DNA of 64,000 nt from Clostridiales bacterium (GCA_017561715.1 JAFZBN010000005.1:62001-126000), one strand, 5' to 3'. Positions 53,143 to 62,982 are shown, numbered from the stretch's first letter. Numbers and translations: made by a program. Notes: generated by a model from the sequence alone, not told the origin.

Positions 53143-53898
53143 TTACGGTTTCCTCTTAGGCGCCTCAAAGATTTCACGCATATTGGCATCGCCCATCTCG
53201 ATCACGTAAGAGTTATGTCTGAACCGTTCCACGATCGATTCGGCCTGCGTCCCTCTTCCGAGACGTTTCAGCCAATCTTCTCCCAGTTTGTAGAGCGTAC
53301 AGAATATTGTGGAGGTACAATCGAATCTTCGCTCTGACAGTTCGAACAAGAACTCGACTTCCGATTTGCTCAGATCGTTGCTCAACCACTCGTCTATCAC
53401 CAGAACTTTATAGCCTGCGTATCTGCGCAGCATCTTGTCTTTTCCGTATGGATCGATACTCTTTTCGCTATATTCCATCAGAAGATCCGGAAGACGGATG
53501 TATTTCGTCTTGTACATATTCCTGCAGGCCTCCTTTGCCAGTGCGCATCCTATGTATGTCTTGCCGCTGCTTGCATAGCCCTGCAAAACTACGCTTCTGT
53601 TCTCCGATATATACTCACAGGTAGAAAACTCCGCCATCGTCGCCCTCTTCAGTTTCCTGCTCGGGTCGTAGTAGATGTCATGGACATCTGCGCGAGGAAA
53701 TCTCAGTTTAGCGGCACGGATAAGCCTGTCGACTTTGTCGTTAAAATACCGCTGATATACACTGTCTGTGAGCATCTGAAACCGTTCGTCAAAAGACAGA
53801 TTTTCGATTCCGGGCTCTCGCCGAAGATCTTCGCTTGCATCGATAAAGCCACCCAGATTCATTAGACGAAGCTTTCTCTTCGTTTCCTCATTCAACAT
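53143..53898 (-). CDS. istB: IS21 helper ATPase IstB
   Basis: 251 residues, DnaC-like AAA+ ATPase that helps IstA choose targets. Walker A in LQGYASSGKTYIGCALAKEA (about residue 107), Walker B VLVIDEWLSN, sensor motif FCTLYKLGEDW and SIVERFRHNSYVIEM. The ATG at 53896-53898 with AGGAGG 8 bases upstream is preferred to GTG 53905-53907. It overlaps the istA end by 11 bases. Both ATPase motifs are intact, so the element may be active. Confidence 0.92.
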   Translation of the reverse strand: MLNEETKRKLRLMNLGGFIDASEDLRREPGIENLSFDERFQMLTDSVYQRYFNDKVDRLIRAAKLRFPRADVHDIYYDPSRKLKRATMAEFSTCEYISENRSVVLQGYASSGKTYIGCALAKEACRNMYKTKYIRLPDLLMEYSEKSIDPYGKDKMLRRYAGYKVLVIDEWLSNDLSKSEVEFLFELSERRFDCTSTIFCTLYKLGEDWLKRLGRGTQAESIVERFRHNSYVIEMGDANMREIFEAPKRKP

Positions 53899-55471
53899 TG
53901 CGATCACCTCCTGCGTAGTACTCTTCGCCTCTTAAATAACCGATTGGTTCCTCAACGGATGACTCTCTTATTGTCTTCTGCTCAAGGAAGAGCAGGTCTT
54001 GATTCGAAGCGAGTATCGCTTTAAGATGTCTGTAACGGGGTGAACGGATTCCTCTCAACAATGCGAGTTCGCAAGCTGTTTCCAGACGGCCTTCTGAATA
54101 CGACTTGCTTAACTTCAGCACGGAAAGAGCAGAATTGTAGCCCTGTTCTTTTATGTCAACAGAAGCAAAAATGAGGTCAATGGCTGTAGCGGTATTCTCG
54201 CCGATGGACTTTGCCCAACGTCTTATCCTTTCGGCATCCCAGATGGTAATATTCTGGAATGCCGGTGGCATATCCTCAGTGTGAGATGACCATTTGTTAC
54301 TAAGATAACCGGGAAAGAGAAGATGCGATGTCAGCCGCTCGTTCTGGTAATAGATCTCCAGTTTCTTATCTGTTATTCTCAGATCCACTTTCTTGCCGGA
54401 ATACTGGTATGGACAGGAATAGTGGTTCTTGAGATACAAGACATGGAAATCCAGGCCTACTGACCGGCCATATACCCAATGGGCAATCTCATACGGGATC
54501 TCCGGCAACGGGCGAAGATATGCTTTCTCTTCCTGAGACCAGACCTCATATCTGGATCCGTCTGTTCGCTTCTGGAATGGTGTCTTATTAAACTCGTTCA
54601 GACATTCCTTGACGCCGTCACACAACTCAGAGAATGAACCGAATTTCTTGTCGCGAAGCCGGGCGATTATCTTAGTTGCGATCTTCCCGACTGATCCCTC
54701 GACTGAAGCTTTCTGTTTTGGTTTCTTCACTGTTGCGGGCATTATTGCGGTTACATAGTGTAACCCGAATGCATCGTAGTCATCTGTGAGAATGACATCT
54801 CCTTCTCTGGGATGCGATACTACACCAGTCTTAAGGTTGTCACAGACGATCCTTCTCGGCACGCCTCCAAAGTATTCCAGCATCTGGATATTACAGCGGA
54901 TAAACGTCTCCATTCTCATGTCCAGACATGGCTGTACATACACATATTGGCTATATGGAAGGACCGCCACAAACAGATATACTTTGACTGTTTCAAGCGA
55001 GTAGGTATCCACAAAGCTCATAGTAGGCCCGGACCAGTCAATCTCTATCTTGTCTCCCGGTTTGTGTTCCAGGTGGTTAGTTAGCCGGTTAACGATCGTG
55101 TACTCCCGGTATCCTTCGCAGAACTTGGTGTATCCAATCGGGAGCGTTCCTTCTTCCCGGCAAACATCCTGGTATTCTTCCCAGAGAAGTTTTAACGTTA
55201 CACCTGTCTGACCAAGAGACTTGTGTACCTTCTCGTAATCCGGCAACGCATATAAAGTCTCGTTTGCATGTCTCTCCGGGTACACAAGACGATAGACCTC
55301 ATCTGCCTCCATAAACTGGATATCCTTGAAACGGATACCTTTCTCATTGGCAATCCTGAAAACATCGCTTACAGAATGTTTCGAGATATGCCTCGAATTG
55401 GCTATCTGGTTCACAGACAGCCCCGAATCTCGAAGCTCCAATATGAGCTTCACACTGATTTTTCTAGCCAT
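53888..55471 (-). CDS. istA: IS21 transposase IstA
   Basis: 527 residues, DDE transposase. N-terminal helix-turn-helix (KLILELRDSGLSVNQIANSR), then the integrase core with first Asp in DKIEIDWSGPTMSFVD, second Asp in RRIVCDNLKTG, and Glu in KKPKQKASVEGSVGK, all in place, and a C-terminal DNA-binding beta domain (YSCPYQYSGKKVDLRI). Full family length. AGGAGG precedes the ATG. It is read from the end with five GGTGCT repeats. Confidence 0.93.
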   Translation of the reverse strand: MARKISVKLILELRDSGLSVNQIANSRHISKHSVSDVFRIANEKGIRFKDIQFMEADEVYRLVYPERHANETLYALPDYEKVHKSLGQTGVTLKLLWEEYQDVCREEGTLPIGYTKFCEGYREYTIVNRLTNHLEHKPGDKIEIDWSGPTMSFVDTYSLETVKVYLFVAVLPYSQYVYVQPCLDMRMETFIRCNIQMLEYFGGVPRRIVCDNLKTGVVSHPREGDVILTDDYDAFGLHYVTAIMPATVKKPKQKASVEGSVGKIATKIIARLRDKKFGSFSELCDGVKECLNEFNKTPFQKRTDGSRYEVWSQEEKAYLRPLPEIPYEIAHWVYGRSVGLDFHVLYLKNHYSCPYQYSGKKVDLRITDKKLEIYYQNERLTSHLLFPGYLSNKWSSHTEDMPPAFQNITIWDAERIRRWAKSIGENTATAIDLIFASVDIKEQGYNSALSVLKLSKSYSEGRLETACELALLRGIRSPRYRHLKAILASNQDLLFLEQKTIRESSVEEPIGYLRGEEYYAGGDRNVE

Positions 55472-55531
55472 ATTCGCTGGCCTCCTTGTAATTATTCAGG
55501 GAAAGATCCCTGTGAACTCATTTTACAAGGT

Positions 55532-55643
55532 GGTGCTGTTCTGCGAATCGGCGGTGCTCATGTGCGAATTGGTTAACGGTGCTCTTCCGTGTACGGGTGG
55601 TGCTCAATCGTGTATCGATGGTGCTCATCGCGCGAAATAATCA
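55532..55643. repeat. Multiple terminal repeats of IS21, istA-proximal end
   Basis: Five copies of GGTGCT-led units at 55532, 55553, 55578, 55599 and 55620, spaced 21, 25, 21 and 21 bases, with inverted counterparts at the other end. Confidence 0.85.
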
Positions 55644-56162
55644 ACTTACAAGGTCATTATCCAAGTCAAGTTCTTTTTGCGTAGCCTTAATATACTTTTT
55701 CTCAAATGCATCAAAAGTAAGTTTTTTGCGTTCAATATCGGAAATCATGGCATCAAAAGACGATCCCGTGGCCTTTATAATGTATTCGGTCAGTTCAAAA
55801 CCCGTTATTTCCTTTTTCACGCTTCCGGTCCGATAATAATACCGTCCATGAAGATTTATCGGCATTCTTGCCTTCTTCACTGCGATCTGAATATACTTTT
55901 TCTTGTTTTTCGTTTCTTGGTTAACATCGCATGTTATTCCAAAAGCAGATGTGATCTTATTAGGGATGTCTTCCAACAGTTTCTTCACTGTTTTAGCATC
56001 CAGCCCTACGACATCGCCATCATCATTAATGCCAATGTAAAGCGTTCCGCCCTGGGCATTAGCATAGCCACAGATCCATTCCAGATACTTGTCCTGCCAA
56101 GTTTCTTTCCACTCAACGACCTGGTTTTCATTATCTCTCGCTATAGTATCAATATCTCTCAT
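55644..56162 (-). pseudogene. 5' part of the AlbA_2/RecG-like regulator gene split by IS21
   Basis: 173 codons before the insertion: a Schlafen AlbA_2 domain (NQVVEWKETWQDKYLEWICG, NAQGGTLYIGINDDGDVVGL, ITCDVNQETKNKKKYIQIAV, GRYYYRTGSVKKEITG). Translation now stops two codons into the element after NDLVS, so only the AlbA_2 part could be made. A hairpin ATGACGAAA/TTTCGTCAT at 56161-56190 includes the start codon, and three TTTGCGCTTTA boxes lie upstream. Confidence 0.85.
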
Positions 56163-56198
56163 GACGAAACCTCTTGCTCTTTTTCGTCATTGTAGCAC

Positions 56199-56247
56199 TT
56201 TTGCGCTTTAACTTCAACTTTAAAGCGCAAACTATTTGCGCTTTAAA
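56199..56247 (-). promoter_or_regulatory. Triple TTTGCGCTTTA boxes upstream of the split regulator gene
   Basis: Boxes at 56200-56210 and 56235-56245 in direct orientation and 56221-56231 inverted. The same 11 bases appear three times in the coding part of this gene at 52233-52268. Likely operator for autoregulation through the C-terminal winged helix; no experiment is known to me. Confidence 0.55.
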
Positions 56248-56260
56248 GCATTAACACAAA

Positions 56261-56947
56261 TTAATACTCTATCTTGACCAATTCAGCAATCTTGGAAACG
56301 ATAATGTCTATTGATTCTTCGCTTGTGCTTAATCCGCTCCGCGAACCAAGTAGCGGACTCGCATTACGTAGTGCTTCAAAGGATGTGTTATGCACTATCG
56401 GAATCAGAAGATCTCTGGCAAGAAGTGCAGACAATTCTTTATCAGCAATACCACCATTTTTGATGCGTTCTATAAATGCCGGAGTTACCAGAACAATGCC
56501 CATATATGCATTTGCCAACCCCTTGTCTATCTCTCGCAATAATGGTGCCCCTAAAGCAACATCTTTTTCACTGAACCAAACAGTTACCCCTTTTGCCTCT
56601 AGTTTGTTACATAGATCCATGGCCATACCTTTCCGATCATCCCAGGCATGACATAAGAAAACATCTTTTGCTTCATTCATTTGTTTAGCGCGTTTCTCGA
56701 TGTTTTCACGGACAGGTGTTAGAGTTCTAATCTCCGAAAGTGAGTATGCCAAAGTGGAATTTGCAGGCGACCAGCGTGCTCTTCGGGGCAATTGACCGCT
56801 AGAAATACTATTGGGAAAGCAGAGGTTATTTCTTTCATAAGGATTTCCTGAATAGCGATAACCAGCTGATCTATTTCCACATACAGGACAATTCGCCCTT
56901 CCACTTTCTGTCCGGTGTCCATTAATCGGTGCTGTACATTGTACCAT
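56261..56947 (-). CDS. TIR-domain protein with N-terminal CTAP/GHR zinc-knuckle tag
   Basis: 228 residues. The first 25 residues (CTAPINGHRTESGRANCPVC) match a small conserved tag, with Cys pairs, found at the start of varied bacterial proteins. A TIR domain follows (about 95-225): DVFLCHAWDDRKGMAMDLC (betaA/BB region), KGVTVWFSEKDVALGAPLLR with candidate catalytic Glu in WFSEKD, IDKGLANAYMGIVLVTPAFI and ELSALLARDLLIPIVH. Bacterial TIR domains commonly hydrolyse NAD or make signal nucleotides in phage defence. No partner such as Sir2 or an effector is adjacent. AGGAGG precedes the ATG. Confidence 0.82.
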   Translation of the reverse strand: MVQCTAPINGHRTESGRANCPVCGNRSAGYRYSGNPYERNNLCFPNSISSGQLPRRARWSPANSTLAYSLSEIRTLTPVRENIEKRAKQMNEAKDVFLCHAWDDRKGMAMDLCNKLEAKGVTVWFSEKDVALGAPLLREIDKGLANAYMGIVLVTPAFIERIKNGGIADKELSALLARDLLIPIVHNTSFEALRNASPLLGSRSGLSTSEESIDIIVSKIAELVKIEY

Positions 56948-57006
56948 AACTATCCTCCTGTTATTATCTCAAATCCATATTGATTACAAGGTCGTCTCCA
57001 TAAAAT

Positions 57007-59250
57007 TCATGTATTATCTACTTCATAATTCTCCTCAACATATAAACGTAGTCTGCTTTCCAAAACTTCTGCAATTTCGTGAACTTCCGATGGTCTGACC
57101 CTCATTGCGCTATATTCTTCATAAAGAATATTAATGAACTGTTCATCAAACATCAAAAAATGATTGCATTCCTCAAGCAGTTGATAATAGATTGATATAC
57201 ACTCTTCCGGATCAGATATCATATAAGTAACGAATCCATCATTATCACCATAAATCCCTGAAGTTTTCGGGTTATATATCACTTCGACATTTTTCTCAAC
57301 ATCATTTCTGACACAATCTTTGCGAATGGGAATGCCCCCGAATCGCTCACAAATACAGTCTTGTACTAACGGATCTGCCATCAAGAACAACAATTCTTTT
57401 GCAGCTTCTGTGTTTTTACAATCTCGAGAAACAGACAACACCTTTTCAAATGTGAAATATGAAGAATAATCCATGTCTGGAAATAACAACGGAGTCAAGA
57501 TATTTTGGAAATAAGCTGCCTCCTGGCCGAAAGAACAGAATCCGTTTATCTCCAAAAATCTTGAAAAGCTATACTGACGGTTATTTGACTTCGTAAGACC
57601 TTCAGTCTCAATTAAGGAACATGTCGATAAACACTCTTCTATAACAGATACTTTGTCAATCGCTGATTTATCTGTCATTACAGTAAAAATCCGTGGATAA
57701 TACAACTGCATAATTCCACCCTGCATTGCATACCCTGTACTCCTCGCAAGCGAAGTCATATAGTCCATATCACAATTTTGAGACAAATCACTTATAACCT
57801 TGCTATCTCCTGCAATCATATAAACTGAAAACACTGGAGAGAACATGTACATTGCTCCGTCTCGCCACATTTCCTCATAAATGCACGGATAGAAATACTC
57901 TTTCGGCCACGACACGTTATTAGTCCACGATTTCATATCGAGTAGTTCGCCTCGTTCTGCAAGAGTATTGCTTAACATCGGAGAAATAAAAAACATATCA
58001 GGGCCCTTTCCTGAATAAATATCAGAAAGAATCTGCGCCGATGCGGTTTGCCGAAGTTCAATAGTATTATTCCCTTTGTCGAGATAATTTACAATTCGAA
58101 TTCTGAATCTGTCCTGAATGAGATTATAGTAGTCTGCCAAAGACTCAATATATGACCATTCCAGCGATTCGATAATGCCAATCGTTACTTCTTCACGTTC
58201 ATCATTATTTTTCTTGTATTCCAGCGAAAAGATACCAGACTTCTGACTGTCCATAATCATCATTAGTCCACAAAAGAGATATCTTCCGTCTTCAAGAGAA
58301 ATCACATCCTCCATCCAAGAAATGAACGTACCATACGTAGCTGTATATTCTTCTTGATTAGATGCCACGCCACTTATGCTGTGATACATATCCTGTTCTA
58401 TCCATTCTCCCGCCGAAGTCACACGTCCAGAGAGCAAAGAAGTATTTACAAAAAAGCTTTCTTTCATTCCACTCTCCTGCCCAAAGATCTGAGAAAAACG
58501 ATTCGTTACATATATTTCTTGTTCAGACAGTGTTTTTCCCGAATCTGAACAAGTTCGAAGAATATAACCCGCATTTTCATTGTTGTTGGATGCCTCCATA
58601 ATCAATGCAATTTCATTTTTCTCATTCAAGGCAAAAGAACAAATAGTTGTTTCTTTGAAAGATATTTTCTTGCTTACTTTTAGACTTTTATCAAGATAAA
58701 AGAGCGTCTCCCCATCACAGAGAATTATATTTTCATCGCCTCCTATATTTACACACGATAACAGTTTGTTATGCAACTCCGGCACTGTAGTTGACATTAT
58801 TACATTTCCCATCTCATTCAAGACAGCGACAGAATAATCTACGTTATATTCGCTGTCTAATATCGAACTGACTAAAAAAGTATTTCTGCCATGTAGGCGC
58901 CCGAATTTATGAATTTCACCTGTAACTTGAATCTCGTGAAGTATATCCTTTGTTTTATCACTCCCCGAAAAACAAGCATAATACACCTTCTTATCCTGCA
59001 CAAAGAGAACCGCTAAATCTTCTCCCAAAAGGATTCTTTCACAGTAATCTGCTTGTCTATCAACCTTCTCATTATATCGGGATTGCATGTCAAGATTCGA
59101 TTCAAAAGGCACATATCTCCCTTGGTCTGGCGAAACATGAAAAGCATCAGGCACCTTCTTTTTACAACCCAAACATACTATCGGAGACATAAGTATAGCC
59201 ATAATCAGGAACACAGAAAGATATTTATGCAAAACAGTTCCTTTTCTCAT
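57007..59250 (-). CDS. Large lipoprotein: beta-propeller-like N-terminus fused to solute-binding domain
   Basis: 747 residues. N-terminal signal ([15 protein letters not shown]) with lipobox IVCLGCKK. Residues about 40-350 are repetitive beta-rich ([46 protein letters not shown]), like propeller blades; about 355-720 are a type 1 solute-binding fold ([60 protein letters not shown]). This fusion is unusual. The gene start overlaps the ABC ATPase stop by four bases (ATGA), so it is the last member of the ABC operon. It may capture a secreted product or sense its level. Confidence 0.65.
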   Translation of the reverse strand: MRKGTVLHKYLSVFLIMAILMSPIVCLGCKKKVPDAFHVSPDQGRYVPFESNLDMQSRYNEKVDRQADYCERILLGEDLAVLFVQDKKVYYACFSGSDKTKDILHEIQVTGEIHKFGRLHGRNTFLVSSILDSEYNVDYSVAVLNEMGNVIMSTTVPELHNKLLSCVNIGGDENIILCDGETLFYLDKSLKVSKKISFKETTICSFALNEKNEIALIMEASNNNENAGYILRTCSDSGKTLSEQEIYVTNRFSQIFGQESGMKESFFVNTSLLSGRVTSAGEWIEQDMYHSISGVASNQEEYTATYGTFISWMEDVISLEDGRYLFCGLMMIMDSQKSGIFSLEYKKNNDEREEVTIGIIESLEWSYIESLADYYNLIQDRFRIRIVNYLDKGNNTIELRQTASAQILSDIYSGKGPDMFFISPMLSNTLAERGELLDMKSWTNNVSWPKEYFYPCIYEEMWRDGAMYMFSPVFSVYMIAGDSKVISDLSQNCDMDYMTSLARSTGYAMQGGIMQLYYPRIFTVMTDKSAIDKVSVIEECLSTCSLIETEGLTKSNNRQYSFSRFLEINGFCSFGQEAAYFQNILTPLLFPDMDYSSYFTFEKVLSVSRDCKNTEAAKELLFLMADPLVQDCICERFGGIPIRKDCVRNDVEKNVEVIYNPKTSGIYGDNDGFVTYMISDPEECISIYYQLLEECNHFLMFDEQFINILYEEYSAMRVRPSEVHEIAEVLESRLRLYVEENYEVDNT

Positions 59251-59963
59251 GTTCGATTCTCCCTGATGTCTTTTAGTTCGTGATGCTCACTATCATTCAA
59301 GTGACCATCAACGATATAAACCACACGATCGCACTGTTTTGCGATAGCATCATCGTGAGTCACAATTACAATAGTTGTTCCAGTCTTGTTTATTTCACGG
59401 AAAACAGCTATAATTTCTTTTTTTGTCTTACTATCAAGTGCTCCTGTCGGTTCGTCAGCAAGAAGGATTGAGGGTCGATTTACCATTGCACGAGCAATGG
59501 CAACTCGTTGTTTTTGTCCCCCGGAAAGCTGAGATACTTTTCGCTTTGACAAATCTTCGATATGGAGTTTAGTTAACACTTCCTTGACCTGTTTTGCCAC
59601 ACTACCTTTCGTCTTCTGATGTATCAGTAGAGGAACCGCAACATTTTCAGATACTGTTCGATATGGAATTAGGCCGAAATCTTGAAGTACAAACCCAATC
59701 GTCTCATTCCTATATCTAGCCAGTTTTTTAGCGTTAAGACTGCTTAATTCTTTTCCATCAACCTGAATATGTCCATCATCTGCGCGATCTATACCGCCAA
59801 TAATATGAAGAAGTGTAGATTTTCCAGAGCCTGAAACACCTTGAATAGCCAAAAATTCCCCGCGTTTTACAGCGAGCGAAGCCGAGGAAAGTGCCGGAAC
59901 ACGGACTTTTTTACTTGAATGATAGACCTTGGACACGTTTTTTATTTCAATGATATTCTCCAT
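59247..59963 (-). CDS. ABC transporter ATP-binding protein (MacB/bacteriocin-exporter type)
   Basis: 238 residues: Walker [17 protein letters not shown] (about residue 40), Q-loop [18 protein letters not shown], signature [16 protein letters not shown], Walker [13 protein letters not shown], and switch VIVTHDD. Closest in pattern to LolD/MacB-type ATPases and to those of the lactococcin 972 group. It overlaps its permease gene upstream by 22 bases and the lipoprotein gene downstream by 4, so all are translated together. Confidence 0.88.
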   Translation of the reverse strand: MENIIEIKNVSKVYHSSKKVRVPALSSASLAVKRGEFLAIQGVSGSGKSTLLHIIGGIDRADDGHIQVDGKELSSLNAKKLARYRNETIGFVLQDFGLIPYRTVSENVAVPLLIHQKTKGSVAKQVKEVLTKLHIEDLSKRKVSQLSGGQKQRVAIARAMVNRPSILLADEPTGALDSKTKKEIIAVFREINKTGTTIVIVTHDDAIAKQCDRVVYIVDGHLNDSEHHELKDIRENRT

Positions 59964-61144
59964 ATAGCTCCTTCTTTCTTTACCACGCCCTCATATATGC
60001 TGTATAAGATAAACCAAATGAGCGCTGCAAGCACATAGATACCCGTATATTTTGCCCAACTTACAAAAGACATATCGATCCTTAGTGATGTGACAAGGTT
60101 TATTTCCAGATCTATATTTCGAAGTATAATGCGAATCAAGAAGAATAAAACCGATCCCAAAACCACCGCTACAGCTAAAAAAGATAATACTTGGGTCATC
60201 TTATGTATAATCAAGGCTCCTGAAGACTCACCACATAATGAGTATGTTTTAAATTCCTTTTCTCGGAGTTCTATAGAGTACAATACAATTCGGAACGCTA
60301 TGAGATAGAGAAGCATTACTACAATAAAAATCTCTGAGCGCTCTTTTTCATATTCCTTTACTCTTGGATCAATATGTTCTACCCAATTCTCGCCAGTAAA
60401 TTCGTATGCAACACGATCTAGTCTCGCCAATTCCTCATCAGATAATCCCGACCCAGTTGTAATAATATACGAACAATATCTTTTCTGATTGGAAAACAAA
60501 CGGATAAAAGTCTCTTCACTAGTCAGTGCATTCCCATCTGTCCCTGAAAAAACTCTATCATAATAATTCATCGCATGCGGATACTGATAATAGGAAGCAT
60601 TACCGTCCCCATCTACGGAATACGGTTCCTCGAAAGTATATACTTCATTCTGAAGAGTAATACTCACTTTTCTACCACCCTGGAATTCGACTAACGGCAT
60701 CGCAAACTCAGGATCGGTAGAATATGTCTGAAGAAGTGCAGTTAAACTCCCCGGCAGAGAGGACAGAAGCCAGTTCTTTTCCGTAAGTAGGCGATTAGTA
60801 TATTCGTTGTTTTCGTCTAGGTCTTGGCTATATAGAACTGCCAAGGAGAATGACCGTTTACTTGTAATCGGAATATCTATCAAAAAACCTGATATCATCG
60901 AGTCAATCGAAGGACTGACCTGTCTCGTCGCCCTTATAAATTCTTCGCACTTTTCCACTGGAACACCGCTTGAATTTAAAGTATAGTAGGGTGTAGCATA
61001 AACCATATTATTCCATTGTTTATATGTTGACCAACCAAGAAGACAGAGCAGTACACAGAATTGTACAGATAGTACAATTACTGCAAACATACAAGTGCCC
61101 ATTCTGCTCCGTATAAACGACCATGTTGCAAGAATAAAACGCAT
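59942..61144 (-). CDS. FtsX-like permease subunit A of the island ABC transporter
   Basis: 400 residues: one N-terminal helix ([20 protein letters not shown]), an extracytoplasmic domain of about 230 residues, and three C-terminal helices ([50 protein letters not shown]) as in MacB/FtsX permeases. No similarity to a named transporter that I can assert. AGGAGGTG precedes the ATG. 14 bases downstream of the second permease. Confidence 0.75.
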   Translation of the reverse strand: MRFILATWSFIRSRMGTCMFAVIVLSVQFCVLLCLLGWSTYKQWNNMVYATPYYTLNSSGVPVEKCEEFIRATRQVSPSIDSMISGFLIDIPITSKRSFSLAVLYSQDLDENNEYTNRLLTEKNWLLSSLPGSLTALLQTYSTDPEFAMPLVEFQGGRKVSITLQNEVYTFEEPYSVDGDGNASYYQYPHAMNYYDRVFSGTDGNALTSEETFIRLFSNQKRYCSYIITTGSGLSDEELARLDRVAYEFTGENWVEHIDPRVKEYEKERSEIFIVVMLLYLIAFRIVLYSIELREKEFKTYSLCGESSGALIIHKMTQVLSFLAVAVVLGSVLFFLIRIILRNIDLEINLVTSLRIDMSFVSWAKYTGIYVLAALIWFILYSIYEGVVKKEGAIWRISLK

Positions 61145-61158
61145 ATTCTGGACACCTC

Positions 61159-62430
61159 CTATTCTTGCTTGATAATATCCGCGACTAATCGCCGTCTTGA
61201 ATCAAAATACATGGGCAGAATTGAAACAACTACAAAAATCAAAACTAAAAATACCGTCAATACCCCAAATCCATAATTAGGCTTATAACTCACTCCCTGA
61301 TATATTGCGGCATATTTTGGAAACATTACTACACCAAAGACAGATCCTATAACTATACCTGGAAGAAAAGCACATAAGAAGACCATGTTGGCCCGATTCC
61401 ATGTCATACCGTTGATGTAATAGCAGGCTAACTCCAACGAGCACCTCTTTATACGTAAATACAAAAATGAATACAAACAAAGAAGCAAAAGAACCGCTAC
61501 CAAAACAAATCGTGCCGATATCAATCTCAATTCACCATACAGATTTCGGCAGTAATTTTTATACGAATCCTCGCCGGATAGTGCCAGATCTGCGAAAGCA
61601 AAATGATTGTTTCGAAAATAATCACGAAGCTCGTTTGCTGATACACCTTCCACTGGTCGCACCAAGAATCTGCTATCACCATCATTATTTGATGTAATAA
61701 TCGGAGCTTTTTTACCGTTCTTATCTACCAAAGTGCTTGATACAGCTTTTAACGAGTATTTTGTTGCTCCTCCTGATAAAACAATGATACCATTGTCATC
61801 CCAATCCCAAACAGAGTCTACACTTGAATTAGGGAATGAATTTAAAGTCTTCATCTCATGATGCTCTCTTGCAAGAATCCCAACTACCGTCAATTGAAGT
61901 GGTTCATGGCGCTCATCATATTTCACTTCGATAACATCACCTACACGGTATATATCTCTTCTTTCTTTGAGCACTTTTCCATCTTCACCACGAGCTATGC
62001 CAACACCTTTAATCATAATTATCTCATATGCTGCTATAGCGATCTCGTTATCATCTTTCGGCATTCTGCCCTCTTCGAGTTCAAGTTGAACGTCTCTATT
62101 AAAACTCTTATCAAATAACGTAGTATCTAGATATACATCATTCTTCGAATCAATTAAGCTCACCATTTCGATAGATTCGACAGATTTCACCATTTCACAT
62201 TCACTTAATTCTTCTTTTAATTCATCTCCCGTTTGTCCTGTTCCTGCTGAAATCAGCACTGCCTCGTCAAGTTTTGATTGTTTGTAAAAATGAAAAATAG
62301 ACATTCTGGCATCCACTGCATAAAAAACATTAACAATCAAAAGACTGCATGCCAATGCAATGAATGTCAGAATGACATTTGTTAAAAGGTTATCATATGC
62401 AATTTGTATAACCAACGAAAGTCGTTTCAC
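61159..62430 (-). CDS. FtsX-like permease subunit B of the island ABC transporter
   Basis: 423 residues with the same plan: helix (LTFIALACSLLIVNVFYAV), extracytoplasmic domain of about 260 residues with VIEVKYDERHEPLQLTVVGI as in MacB_PCD, then helices near 310-330, 345-370 and 385-410. The start is GTG 62428-62430 with a weak ribosome site. It lies 22 bases after the small secreted protein gene. Subunits A and B probably form a heterodimer. Confidence 0.75.
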   Translation of the reverse strand: MKRLSLVIQIAYDNLLTNVILTFIALACSLLIVNVFYAVDARMSIFHFYKQSKLDEAVLISAGTGQTGDELKEELSECEMVKSVESIEMVSLIDSKNDVYLDTTLFDKSFNRDVQLELEEGRMPKDDNEIAIAAYEIIMIKGVGIARGEDGKVLKERRDIYRVGDVIEVKYDERHEPLQLTVVGILAREHHEMKTLNSFPNSSVDSVWDWDDNGIIVLSGGATKYSLKAVSSTLVDKNGKKAPIITSNNDGDSRFLVRPVEGVSANELRDYFRNNHFAFADLALSGEDSYKNYCRNLYGELRLISARFVLVAVLLLLCLYSFLYLRIKRCSLELACYYINGMTWNRANMVFLCAFLPGIVIGSVFGVVMFPKYAAIYQGVSYKPNYGFGVLTVFLVLIFVVVSILPMYFDSRRRLVADIIKQE

Positions 62431-62452
62431 TTCACATATACCGTCTCAACCG

Positions 62453-62842
62453 TCATGTGTGGTATGTCTTTTGTGTATAACTTCTGTTGTCTGAATCTTC
62501 TCCTACCTCAGCTAAACAATATGCTGCATTTCCAGCATCTGTAATATCAACATATTTGTAATACGTTGAGGTATCATACGGCAACAGAGTCTTTGATACT
62601 GAACGCGTCACAGGGCTAACGTCATGGGTTGCGCCAGTATAATAATAACCAACATCGACCTGAGCATGTGCAAAATATGTGCTCGAATTCCGTTCGGCAT
62701 ATGCTGTACCTCTATAATAATTAGGATTAGTTGCTTGATTTCCAGAAATCTGCAACGTCCCATACCATCCAGCACTTACTCCCCCCATTGACAGCGAAGA
62801 AATCAATGCTATCGTCAGAATTAAGATGAATAGTTTCTTCAT
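62453..62842 (-). CDS. Small secreted beta-rich protein (bacteriocin-like)
   Basis: 129 residues: Sec signal peptide (KKLFILILTIALISSLSMGG, cleavage near VSAG/W), then about 100 residues rich in Tyr, Thr and Ser with alternating polar/hydrophobic pattern (GWYGTLQISG, YFAHAQVDVGYYYTGA). The layout, a small secreted beta protein followed by an ABC ATPase and large membrane proteins, recalls the lactococcin 972 family, but I do not see clear sequence identity. It has its own promoter TTGATG-17-TATAAG (minus strand, complement of 62925-62953) and AGGAGG. Confidence 0.6.
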   Translation of the reverse strand: MKKLFILILTIALISSLSMGGVSAGWYGTLQISGNQATNPNYYRGTAYAERNSSTYFAHAQVDVGYYYTGATHDVSPVTRSVSKTLLPYDTSTYYKYVDITDAGNAAYCLAEVGEDSDNRSYTQKTYHT

Positions 62843-62924
62843 TTTTGTATCCTCCTTTACTACTTCGAGTATTGCGTACTTTCATCTACAACATTCCCAA
62901 TCTCGATGACACAATAAGTGTCTG

Positions 62925-62953
62925 CTTATATCTTCTACAGTGATGATCATCAA
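62925..62953 (-). promoter_or_regulatory. Promoter of the small secreted protein-ABC operon
   Basis: Minus strand TTGATG (complement of 62948-62953), 17-base spacer, TATAAG (complement of 62925-62930). It lies about 85 bases upstream of the ATG. Confidence 0.6.
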
Positions 62954-62982
62954 CGTCAATTTATCATCATCTTTGGAAAAAA

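Larger units (their letters stand above)
52899..55643 (-). mobile_element. IS21 family insertion sequence, 2745 bp, complete
   Basis: Ends are TGATTATTACGCGC at 52899 and its near-perfect complement GCGCGAAATAATCA ending at 55643, flanked by the duplication ACTTA. Inside both ends are multiple spaced repeats: AGCAC(C/T) at 52917, 52940, 52961, 52982 and GGTGCT at 55532, 55553, 55578, 55599, 55620 (mostly 21 bases apart), the multiple IstA-binding repeats of IS21. It carries istA and istB intact, on the minus strand. The non-coding 52990-53142 contains a GCCGCCGAAGGCGGTGC-type hairpin (about 53068-53086). Confidence 0.95.

Noticed and set aside
55532..55643. Regular 21-base spaced repeats as a CRISPR-like array
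   Set aside because: Only the 6-7 base GGTGCTC core repeats; inverted counterparts at the other end of the IS and adjacency to the inverted terminus show they are IS21 terminal repeats. No cas genes are present. I saw no CRISPR array in the window.
62453..62842. Calling the small secreted protein a lactococcin 972 homologue
   Set aside because: The genomic layout is similar, but I cannot see clear sequence identity, and the membrane partners differ. It is left as bacteriocin-like.
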